Of a stretch of 5,095 nucleotides of DNA, positions 1 to 5,089 are shown piece after piece. Source of the DNA: Clostridiales bacterium UBA1381 (lineage in GTDB: Bacteria; Bacillota; Clostridia; UBA1381). Position numbers and translations under genes: made by a program. Numbering within the stretch: the first letter of the stretch is position 1; the number at the start of each line of letters is the position of its first letter. The notes beneath the pieces are model-generated. The model searched no databases. It was not told the origin of the DNA and worked only from the letters and a program-made list of their open reading frames with translations. The stretch covers positions 1-5,095 of the forward strand of contig DBQZ01000003.1 in the NCBI GenBank assembly GCA_002305435.1, given 5' to 3'.

Positions 1-938
1 CCCAGTCCCTGCAAAAGCTTTTCCGCATCTGCTGTGAGCTTTTCAAGCTCATCGTAGCTCGTTTCCGGACGGACGAATTTTACAAGCTCTACCTTGTTAA
101 ACTGGTGCTGACGGATAAGGCCTCGTGTATCACGGCCGGCAGAACCTGCCTCGGCACGGAAACACGCCGAATATGCCGTATACTTTATCGGCAGATCGGA
201 GCCGTTTAATATCTCGTCACGGTGGAGGTTCGTCACCGGTACTTCTGCTGTGGGGATCAGGTAGTAGCCGTTGTTTGCTACCTTAAACGCATCCTCCTCG
301 AATTTCGGCAGCTGACCTGTGCCGGTCATTGAAGCCGGATTTACCATGTACGGCGGGAATATTTCTGTATATCCGCTCTCCTCTGTGTTCGTGTTTAAGA
401 AATACTGTATTACCGACCGCTCAAGCCGTGCGCCTGCGCCACGGTATACCGTAAAACGAGTGCCGGTGATTTTGGCAGCCCGCTCAAAATCGAGGATGCC
501 ACGATCAACGCCGATATCCCAGTGCGCTTTCGGCTCGAAGGTGAAATTGCGGGGTTCGCCCCAGCGGCGAACTTCCACGTTTGCGCTGTCGTCGGGGCCG
601 ACAGGGGCGGTGTCCGAGGGGATGTTCGGTATGCGGAGCATGAAATCACGAAGCTCCTCGTCGATTTTTCTGACCTGCTCGTCAAGCGATTTTATTTCTC
701 CCGAAACGCTGCGAAGCTCTGCGAAAAGCTCGTCGGTGTTTTCACCCGCCTTTTTCATGGCTGGGATTTTCTTGTTCATTTCGTTCTGTGCTGCCTTTTT
801 CGTCTCAACCTCGGCGATTATCGCACGGCGTTTTTTGTCAAGCTCGATTGCGGGTGTGATGTCAAGGTCGTTGTTGCGTGATTTTAAGGCGGCTGTTATT
901 CTTTCCGGTTCGTTTCTTAATATTTTGATGTCAAGCAT
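1..938 (-). CDS. serS: Seryl-tRNA synthetase, C-terminal part missing (cut by window edge)
   Basis: Class II aminoacyl-tRNA synthetase that activates serine with ATP and loads it onto tRNA-Ser (and tRNA-Sec where present) in the cytoplasm. The visible 312 residues start with the family's usual MLDIK-x-LR-x-EPE opening. A charged helical segment at about residues 30-100 is the tRNA-binding coiled-coil arm. The catalytic core shows the serine-binding TAE at 230-232 and class II motif 2 at about 259-284 (FRAEAGSAGRDTRG, then RQHQF). Bacterial SerRS is about 425 residues, so roughly 110 residues, including motif 3, lie beyond position 1. The ATG at 938-936 follows AAAGGAA with an 8-base spacer, a weaker ribosome binding site than those of its neighbours. 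It begins 17 bases after the preceding membrane-protein gene, so it is probably the fifth gene of the parA operon. The reading frame is intact throughout. Identification is very secure. Confidence 0.97.
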   Translation of the reverse strand, partial: MLDIKILRNEPERITAALKSRNNDLDITPAIELDKKRRAIIAEVETKKAAQNEMNKKIPAMKKAGENTDELFAELRSVSGEIKSLDEQVRKIDEELRDFMLRIPNIPSDTAPVGPDDSANVEVRRWGEPRNFTFEPKAHWDIGVDRGILDFERAAKITGTRFTVYRGAGARLERSVIQYFLNTNTEESGYTEIFPPYMVNPASMTGTGQLPKFEEDAFKVANNGYYLIPTAEVPVTNLHRDEILNGSDLPIKYTAYSACFRAEAGSAGRDTRGLIRQHQFNKVELVKFVRPETSYDELEKLTADAEKLLQGL

Positions 939-955
939 TTTTCGTATTCCTTTCT

Positions 956-1399
956 TTACTGCTCTGCAGTTATCATGTTGTATATGCTAAGCGCCGACGG
1001 CGATAAAAGCGAGGTATCAGCAGATGCTGCCAAAGATGCAGCCCCGGCGGTGTCGCCCGATATATAAAGGGACACTGCGTCCATTACCGTCTCGTAGGCG
1101 GCTAATTTACGGTTTAAGAAAGCAGAGTCTGCGGAAGCTTCCTCGGCTGCTGCTTTAAGGGAGCTGTTCTCCTCCTCCAAAGTTGCTTTTTCGCTGCTGA
1201 GCCGCAGATTTTCCTCGCTAAGAGCCGCCGCCCTGTCGGCGATTCCGCTCGTCTCCTGCTCGGTCTGGTCTGATGTCACCATTGCGCTCTCCAAATGGCT
1301 CTGCCCGAAAAAGGCGACGATTATTATTAAAAGGGCGAAGAGGAAAATCAACGCCGTGTACTTATATAGGGAACGTTCGTTCTTTTTGCCATCGCTCAT
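956..1399 (-). CDS. Small single-pass membrane protein with leucine-heptad coiled coil, function unknown
   Basis: I do not recognise this 147-residue protein. Residues 1-14 are polar with K5, K6, R9 and K13. Residues 15-32 form a strongly hydrophobic membrane segment. By the positive-inside rule the N-terminus should be cytoplasmic and the rest extracytoplasmic. From 53 to about 100 lies a coiled coil with I53, L60, L67, L74, L81, A88 and L95 exactly seven apart and Asn at N64 and N78. Residues 100-143 (YETVMDAVSLYISGDTAGAA region) look like a helical hairpin reminiscent of a TPR unit; that is a guess. The start ATG (1399-1397) overlaps the stop of the DUF4446 gene as ATGA and has GAGGAGG six bases upstream, so translational coupling is likely. 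A start 81 bases further upstream is possible in frame but would overlap the neighbour deeply and lacks this site. Its place between a DUF4446 gene and serS suggests an envelope role linked to the parAB operon, which is inference only. Confidence 0.88.
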   Translation of the reverse strand: MSDGKKNERSLYKYTALIFLFALLIIIVAFFGQSHLESAMVTSDQTEQETSGIADRAAALSEENLRLSSEKATLEEENSSLKAAAEEASADSAFLNRKLAAYETVMDAVSLYISGDTAGAASLAASADTSLLSPSALSIYNMITAEQ

Positions 1400-1896
1400 T
1401 GTACGACCTCCTCGCTTGCCCGCTCGGCTATTGCGTTTGCAAGCGCACGCTGTTCCTCGTCGAGCAGATGTTTTTCGCATCTGCCGCCGGTGATTGTGCG
1501 AAGGTACGTGTTGCAGGAATTGTGGCCGTAGAGCGAGGTGATTATAAACCCGCTGTTTGAAGCGTCAAGCAGGGCAAGTGCGAAGCTCTGTTCGCCGGAA
1601 ACGTCGTCAAAGGCGTTAAAATGCACCGCAGCCATCTTCCTCACGCTGTGGCGGGATTCCTCTGCGAGAAGCTCAATCGAGCGTGAGAGTTCGTCCTGCG
1701 AACGTGATTCATACTCGGCTGTAACCGCCTCAAGCTTGTCGAAAGCCTCCGACAGAGCCTCGGGCAGGTTGCCGTCCTCGGCGTAATCCATGATTGTGCT
1801 GAGGCGGGACGAGTTCACGATAGACATTATAAACGTAATTATCAAAAACACCACTATTATTATTGCAATTATCAGCATAAGCTGTTCAAAAGTCAT
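1396..1896 (-). CDS. DUF4446 family membrane protein
   Basis: A 166-residue protein with one N-terminal membrane segment (about residues 5-27, almost all I/L/V/F) followed by R31. This suggests the C-terminal part faces the cytoplasm. A helical, charged linker spans about 40-88. The conserved core is at 91-123: VHFNAFDDVSGEQSFALALLD, then NSGFIITSLYG. It matches the DUF4446 pattern (V-x-[FY]-N-x-F-[DE]-D-x-x-G-x-x-SF-x-x-ALLD-x-x-x-x-G-x-x-x-TS-[IL]-Y) as I remember it. DUF4446 has no established biochemical function; genes of this family commonly sit just after parB (spo0J) in Clostridia. The ATG at 1896-1894 follows GGGAGG with a 7-base spacer, and that site lies directly behind the parB stop (15-base gap). 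The stop overlaps the next start by four bases. Family assignment is from recognition of the core motif, not from a search. Confidence 0.9.
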   Translation of the reverse strand: MTFEQLMLIIAIIIVVFLIITFIMSIVNSSRLSTIMDYAEDGNLPEALSEAFDKLEAVTAEYESRSQDELSRSIELLAEESRHSVRKMAAVHFNAFDDVSGEQSFALALLDASNSGFIITSLYGHNSCNTYLRTITGGRCEKHLLDEEQRALANAIAERASEEVVQ

Positions 1897-1911
1897 ATTT
1901 TAACCTCCCTG

Positions 1912-2766
1912 TTATTCGGAAATTAGAGAGAGTATTCTCTCCAAATCGTCGGAGCCGTAATATTCTATTTCAATCTTCCCCTTTTTTTCTCCCCCGGAGA
2001 AATGCACCTTTGTGCCGAACCTTTCGGACAAACGGCGGCCTATGGCCTCAAGCTCCACCTCACGGTCGCTCTTGGGACGCTCCGCCTTATCCTCGTACCG
2101 CTTGCTCCAGCTGCGGGCAAGGGATTCCGCCTGGCGCACGCTCAAGCGGTGGGCGGCTATGTATTCGGCAAATTCCGTGCGCTCCTTAGAGCCGGAAACG
2201 GAGAGTATCGCCTTTGCGTGGCCGCTTGTTATAAGACGCTCCTCGACCATCTTCTTAACGGCGGGCGGAAGCGAGAGTATACGCACCGCATTTGCAACGG
2301 CGCTGCGGCTTTTGCCGACGGCAGCGCTTACCATTTCCTGCGTCATATCGAAATCACGGATAAGCGACATATAGCCCTCGCCCTCTTCTATCGGGTTTAA
2401 ATCCTCACGCTGGAGGTTTTCCACAAGGGCTATCTGAGCCGATTGGGCGGCGGAATATTCACGTATCACAGCCGGTATCGTCTTAAGCCCCGCCCGCTTG
2501 GCGGCGCGAAAACGCCGCTCTCCGGCAACGATCTCGTAGCCGAATATCGTCTTTGTTACGACTATCGGCTGGATAACGCCGTGTTCACGCACAGAGGCGG
2601 TCAGAGCCTCGAGCTTTTCCTCGTCAAAATCATGCCGGGGCTGGTTTTTGTTCGGCTTAATTTCCTCAAGCTGTATTTCCAGAACGCTCCCGCTCTCGGG
2701 CAGCTCCTCCTCCGGCAAAAGGGCGTCAAGCCCTCGTCCCAGGCCTTTGCCTAGCGGTCTTTTCAA
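1912..2766 (-). CDS. parB: ParB/Spo0J chromosome-partitioning protein (CTP-dependent DNA clamp)
   Basis: Binds parS sites near the replication origin, slides along DNA as a CTP-gated clamp, recruits SMC/condensin and stimulates the ParA ATPase. The 284 residues are normal for chromosomal ParB. In order they show: an N-terminal basic GKGLGRGLDALLP stretch (residues 6-18) of the type that contacts ParA; the ParB/sulfiredoxin-like CTPase fold with NQPR at 41-44, GERRFRAA at 82-89 and ENLQREDLNP at 116-125; a helix-turn-helix at about 141-167 (MTQEMVSAAVGKSRSAVANAVRILSLP region); and a C-terminal dimerisation segment from about 235. The start is TTG (2766-2764), chosen because KRPLGKGL is the usual beginning and because AGGAGG lies eight bases upstream. 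In-frame ATG codons further upstream would run far into parA. It starts 4 bases after the parA stop. Confidence 0.96.
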   Translation of the reverse strand: MKRPLGKGLGRGLDALLPEEELPESGSVLEIQLEEIKPNKNQPRHDFDEEKLEALTASVREHGVIQPIVVTKTIFGYEIVAGERRFRAAKRAGLKTIPAVIREYSAAQSAQIALVENLQREDLNPIEEGEGYMSLIRDFDMTQEMVSAAVGKSRSAVANAVRILSLPPAVKKMVEERLITSGHAKAILSVSGSKERTEFAEYIAAHRLSVRQAESLARSWSKRYEDKAERPKSDREVELEAIGRRLSERFGTKVHFSGGEKKGKIEIEYYGSDDLERILSLISE

Positions 2767-2770
2767 GATA

Positions 2771-3547
2771 TTAACCTCCTTTTTTACGTCCGCCGTTGTT
2801 GTCGATAACCTCCTTGGCAAGGCCGAAATAAGCGTCTGCTCCCTTGGAGGTAACATCGTATTTTATTATCGGTTCGCCGTAGCTGGGAGCCTCTGAAAGG
2901 CGGATATTGCGTGGTATTACGGTCTTGTACAGCTTGTCGGGGAAGAATTTCTTTATCTCCTCAAGCACCTGTATCGAAAGATTTGTGCGTCCGTCGTACA
3001 TAGTGGCAAGCACGCCCTCTATTTCAAGCTGCGGATTGAGCCGCTTTTTGATTGAACGCATTGAAGCCATCAGCTGTCCCAGTCCCTCAAGGGCGTAGTA
3101 TTCGCACTGTATCGGGATAATCACGCTGTCGGCTGCTGTCATTATGTTTATTGTGAGCATCCCTAAAGCCGGCGGAGCGTCGATTATGATAAAGTCGTAA
3201 TCCTCCTTGATGCGGGAGAGGGCTTTTTTCATGAAAAACTCCCGTTCTTCCTCGTATGCAAGCTCTATCTCAGCTCCCGAAAGATCTGAGGAGGAGGGCA
3301 GTATGTAAAGCTCCGAGTAGGCTGTGGGTATAATAGCGGAGGGTGTTTTGTCCGCATCTGCCAGGCAGTCGTATATCGAAAGCCCCTCTCTCTCTACTCC
3401 AAGGCCGCTCGTAGCGTTGCATTGGGGATCGGAGTCCACCAGGAGGGTTTTTTTCTTTTTATAAGCAAGACAGGCCGCTAAATTCACCGCAGTTGTAGTC
3501 TTGCCGACGCCGCCTTTTTGGTTGATAACGGCGATGATTTTCCCCAT
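2771..3547 (-). CDS. parA: ParA/Soj chromosome-partitioning ATPase
   Basis: Deviant Walker-type ATPase that forms DNA-bound dimers with ATP. With ParB it positions replication origins, and in Bacillus-like bacteria it also modulates DnaA. The 258 residues are typical of chromosomal Soj. Visible motifs are the deviant Walker A KGGVGKTT at 11-18 (signature lysine K11, P-loop K16), VDSDPQCN at 37-44 with D38 and D40, Walker B IIIDAPP at 120-126, and the C-terminal IPRNIRLSEAPSYGEPI block at 211-227. R187 and R216 lie where Bacillus Soj has DNA-binding arginines (alignment from memory). The ATG at 3547-3545 has GGGAGG eight bases upstream and begins exactly at the conserved MGKIIAVINQKGG. The frame stays open 119 codons further upstream, but that extension crosses the promoter and is not plausible. 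First gene of the leftward operon, divergent from thyA. Confidence 0.97.
   Translation of the reverse strand: MGKIIAVINQKGGVGKTTTAVNLAACLAYKKKKTLLVDSDPQCNATSGLGVEREGLSIYDCLADADKTPSAIIPTAYSELYILPSSSDLSGAEIELAYEEEREFFMKKALSRIKEDYDFIIIDAPPALGMLTINIMTAADSVIIPIQCEYYALEGLGQLMASMRSIKKRLNPQLEIEGVLATMYDGRTNLSIQVLEEIKKFFPDKLYKTVIPRNIRLSEAPSYGEPIIKYDVTSKGADAYFGLAKEVIDNNGGRKKGG
2775..2780 (-). promoter_or_regulatory. parB ribosome binding site embedded in the end of parA
   Basis: On the minus strand AAAGGAGGTTAA encodes the last codons of parA (Lys-Gly-Gly-stop) and also forms an almost perfect anti-16S match, eight bases before the TTG start of parB. A ribosome finishing parA would stop inside this site, so the two proteins are probably coupled translationally. 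The strong site compensates for the weak TTG codon and decides the parB start. Confidence 0.85.
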
Positions 3548-3571
3548 AGACAAAGCCTCCCTGTAAATATT

Positions 3572-3599
3572 TGCCGTGACGGAACAGGCCGCCATGGCA
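3572..3599 (-). promoter_or_regulatory. Potential hairpin in the parA mRNA leader
   Basis: On the minus strand the arms TGCCATGGCGG and CCGTCACGGCA flank a 6-base loop CCTGTT. They pair over 11 positions with one A-C mismatch and one G-U wobble. The hairpin would start about 12 bases into the predicted transcript and end well upstream of the GGGAGG ribosome binding site. No run of U follows it, so it is not a terminator. It could protect the 5' end of the mRNA, tune translation, or act at DNA level as a protein site. The pairing is seen in the sequence; any role is inference. Confidence 0.5.
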
Positions 3600-3617
3600 C
3601 GAAAGAAGTCTATATTT

Positions 3618-3645
3618 ATTATAACACAAAAATTCCGTTTGTAAA
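3618..3645 (-). promoter_or_regulatory. Predicted sigma-A promoter of the parA-parB-DUF4446-serS operon
   Basis: On the minus strand a -35 box TTTACA (3645-3640) and a perfect -10 box TATAAT (3623-3618) are separated by 16 bases. A TG motif one base upstream of the -10 makes it an extended -10. Transcription should start near 3611, giving a leader of about 64 bases before parA. No other equally good promoter was seen further down the operon, so this one probably serves all five genes. Confidence 0.8.
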
Positions 3646-3700
3646 GAGGGAAAGAGGAAAAAAAGAGGGACAGAAGCGGGCGTTTGAGGGACGAAAGGGG
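3646..3700. repeat. GAGGGA short repeats in a G-run tract between divergent promoters
   Basis: On the plus strand GAGGGA occurs at 3646-3651, 3665-3670 and 3686-3691, spaced 19 and 21 bases, close to two helical turns each. The last two copies extend to GAGGGAC followed by an imperfect GAA-x-GGG match. Together with GGG at 3678-3680 and GGGG at 3697-3700 they give G-runs roughly every ten bases. The tract lies directly between the -35 boxes of parA and thyA. It may be a regulator-binding array or only low-complexity purine sequence. Confidence 0.5.
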
Positions 3701-3710
3701 TAAATTTTTG

Positions 3711-3739
3711 TTGACAATCATCACCTGATTGTGTAAAAT
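3711..3739 (+). promoter_or_regulatory. Predicted sigma-A promoter of thyA-folA
   Basis: Perfect -35 TTGACA (3711-3716), a 17-base spacer and -10 TAAAAT (3734-3739, one mismatch to TATAAT). An A/T-rich stretch TAAATTTTTG lies directly upstream and may act as an UP element. Transcription should start near 3746, leaving a leader of about 25 bases, too short for a riboswitch. The spacer carries an inverted repeat that is listed separately. Confidence 0.82.
3714..3732. promoter_or_regulatory. Inverted repeat in the thyA promoter spacer, candidate operator
   Basis: ACAATCA (3714-3720) and TGATTGT (3726-3732) are perfect inverted copies separated by five bases. The repeat covers the last three bases of the -35 box and ends two bases before the -10 box. 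A protein bound there would block RNA polymerase. The arms are seen directly; an operator role and the identity of any repressor are inference. Confidence 0.5.
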
Positions 3740-3770
3740 AATAAAAAAACACATTCTTTGGAGGAAAAAA

Positions 3771-4598
3771 ATGAGCAGAGCAGATGAAATATTCATATCA
3801 AACTGCCGTGATATTTTAGACCACGGCTTCTCTGACGAGGGGCTCGACGTAAGACCGCACTGGGAGGACGGGACTCCGGCGCATACGGTGAAGCTGTTCG
3901 GCATTGTGAACCGCTACGATTTGCGTGAGGAATTTCCGATACTTACCTTAAGGCGCACGTATTTAAAGAGTGCGATAGACGAGATTTTGTGGATATGGCA
4001 GAAAAAATCGAACAACATTCACGACTTAAAAAGCCACATCTGGGATCAATGGGCGGATGCGGACGGCTCGATCGGCAAGGCGTACGGCTATCAGCTGGGC
4101 GTTAAGCACATCTATCCCGAGGGGGAGTTCGACCAGGTAGACAGGATACTCTACGACCTCAAAAACAACCCCCAAAGCCGGCGGATACTTTCTAATATAT
4201 ATGTACACGCCGACCTGCACGAGATGAACCTCTACCCCTGCGCCTACAGCCTGACGCTGAACGTCTCCGGCAGGACGCTAAATGCTATCCTAAACCAGCG
4301 TTCGCAGGATATGCTTGCGGCAAGCAACTGGAACGTGTGCCAGTATGCGGCTTTAGTGCATATGCTTGCGATGGTATCGGGGCTTGAGGCGGGGGAGCTT
4401 GTTCACGTTGTCGCAGACGCCCACATATACGACCGCCATATCCCGATAGTGCGAGAGCTTATCTCCCGCACGTCGAAAGAAGCCCCGAAGCTTACGATAG
4501 AACAGCGTGACGATTTCTACAAATTCACCCCCGATGATTTTCACCTTGAGGGCTACGACCCGCATCCGTTTGACTCAAAATTCCCGGTTGCGATATAA
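3771..4598 (+). CDS. thyA: Thymidylate synthase, ThyA (B. subtilis ThyA/phi3T-like subgroup)
   Basis: Methylates dUMP to dTMP using 5,10-methylene-tetrahydrofolate, releasing dihydrofolate; cytoplasmic. The 275 residues carry the family landmarks: FPILT at 55-59, EILWIWQKKSN at 71-81, IWDQW at 90-94, GKAYGYQLG at 102-110, phosphate-binding SRR at 136-138, nucleophile C157 in LYPCAYS, QRSQD at 176-180, N188, and DAHIY at 216-220 (His and Tyr that hold the dUMP sugar). The DGTPAHT opening, IWQ-K-SN, IWDQW and the Pro-Cys-x-Tyr active site resemble B. subtilis ThyA (PCVY) rather than the E. coli type, which has PCH. The His after the catalytic Cys is Ala here. The ATG at 3771 follows GGAGG by six bases; an in-frame ATG 42 bases earlier overlaps the promoter -10 and has no ribosome binding site. 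First gene of an operon with a dihydrofolate reductase gene. Confidence 0.96.
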   Translation: MSRADEIFISNCRDILDHGFSDEGLDVRPHWEDGTPAHTVKLFGIVNRYDLREEFPILTLRRTYLKSAIDEILWIWQKKSNNIHDLKSHIWDQWADADGSIGKAYGYQLGVKHIYPEGEFDQVDRILYDLKNNPQSRRILSNIYVHADLHEMNLYPCAYSLTLNVSGRTLNAILNQRSQDMLAASNWNVCQYAALVHMLAMVSGLEAGELVHVVADAHIYDRHIPIVRELISRTSKEAPKLTIEQRDDFYKFTPDDFHLEGYDPHPFDSKFPVAI

Positions 4599-4612
4599 AG
4601 GAGGGGCAAAAG

Positions 4613-5089
4613 ATGAAGATGATAGCCGCAGTATCCGCAGACTGGGGGATCGGCAGAGATAACAGCCTTTTGTTTTCCCTGCCGACGGACATGAAATTTT
4701 TCCGCCGTATGACGCTTGAAAAGACGGTGATAGTCGGGCGCAATACGCTTTTGTCATTCCCCGGCGGAAAACCCCTGCCAAAGCGGCGGACAATCCTTGT
4801 ATCGGGGACGATTTGCCCCGACGGGGTCGAGGTTTGCCGCACGGTCGAGGAGGCAGCAAAAAAAGCGGGGGACGAATCGTTCGTAATAGGCGGCGAGCAG
4901 ATATACAGAGCATTTCTGCCGCTGTGCGATACAGCTTACGTAACGTACGTAAAAAGCGCCCCGCCGGCGGACGCTTTTTTCCCGAACCTTGACGAGGATC
5001 CGGAATGGGAGCTTTCGGAGGAGTCGGAGGTGTTCGAGGAAAACGGCCTGGAGTTTACGTTCCGTACGTACCGCCGAATAAAGGCGTAA
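4613..5089 (+). CDS. folA: Dihydrofolate reductase
   Basis: Reduces dihydrofolate to tetrahydrofolate with NADPH, recycling the dihydrofolate made by ThyA just upstream. The 158 residues match the usual chromosomal length of about 160. Visible are the N-terminal strand and Met20-type loop MIAAVSADWGIGRDN (3-17), SLPTDMKFF at 22-30 with the catalytic acid D26, the VIVGRNT strand-turn at 39-45, a PGGKPLPKRR loop at 50-59, and the NADPH-binding FVIGGEQIY at 90-98. The Trp that usually stands in the LPWHLP motif is F21 (LLFSLP). The ATG at 4613 follows AAAGGAGGGG with an 8-base spacer; the next ATG at 4619 would be too far from it. The gap to thyA is 14 bases. The stop is 6 bases from the window end, so a terminator or a third gene cannot be judged. 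The dfrA name is used for the same enzyme. Confidence 0.96.
   Translation: MKMIAAVSADWGIGRDNSLLFSLPTDMKFFRRMTLEKTVIVGRNTLLSFPGGKPLPKRRTILVSGTICPDGVEVCRTVEEAAKKAGDESFVIGGEQIYRAFLPLCDTAYVTYVKSAPPADAFFPNLDEDPEWELSEESEVFEENGLEFTFRTYRRIKA

Larger units (their letters stand above)
3548..3770. promoter_or_regulatory. Divergent parA / thyA control region (223 bases, no gene)
   Basis: Non-coding gap between the parA and thyA starts. From left to right it holds the parA ribosome binding site, a potential leader hairpin (3572-3599), the parA promoter (3618-3645, leftward), a purine- and G-run-rich tract with GAGGGA repeats (3646-3700), the thyA promoter (3711-3739, rightward) with an inverted repeat in its spacer, and the thyA ribosome binding site (GGAGG at 3760-3764, six bases before the ATG). 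The two -35 boxes are 65 bases apart. Short open frames cross the region but have no ribosome binding site and no recognisable product. Confidence 0.85.

Noticed and set aside
319..990. Long open frame of 223 codons on the plus strand
   Set aside because: It is antisense to serS, whose frame is fully conserved with class II synthetase motifs. It has no ribosome binding site, and its Ser/Arg-rich product is typical of a shadow frame.
1400..1480. 27-residue N-terminal extension of the small membrane protein
   Set aside because: It overlaps the DUF4446 gene in another frame. The internal ATG has an ideal GAGGAGG site and the usual ATGA overlap.
2767..2856. ATG-initiated N-terminal extension of ParB
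   Set aside because: It would overlap the end of parA by some 85 bases and has no ribosome binding site; the TTG start with AGGAGG matches the family N-terminus.
3321..3336. TGTGGGTATAAT on the plus strand as a DnaA box or promoter
   Set aside because: It does not fit TTATCCACA on either strand without an insertion, lies inside parA antisense, and has no matching -35 box.
3518..3703. 61-codon open frame on the plus strand in the intergenic region
   Set aside because: It starts inside parA antisense and runs through the promoter region. It has no ribosome binding site and a low-complexity Lys/Arg/Gly tail.
3548..3904. 119-codon N-terminal extension of ParA
   Set aside because: The extension crosses the parA and thyA promoters and the thyA coding region. 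The conserved ParA start MGKIIAVINQKGG has its own GGGAGG site.
4392..4408. TTGTTCACGTTG as a parS-like site
   Set aside because: It shares the CACGT core only, about 8 of 16 bases, lacks the palindrome and is inside thyA coding sequence.
4936..4952. Inverted repeat TTACGTA-ACG-TACGTAA inside folA, plus GTACGTAC near 5064
   Set aside because: Striking by eye, but it encodes a conserved Ala-Tyr-Val-Thr-Tyr-Val-Lys strand where Thr-Tyr-Val codons naturally give ACGTACGTA. There is no U-run, and its position is mid-gene.
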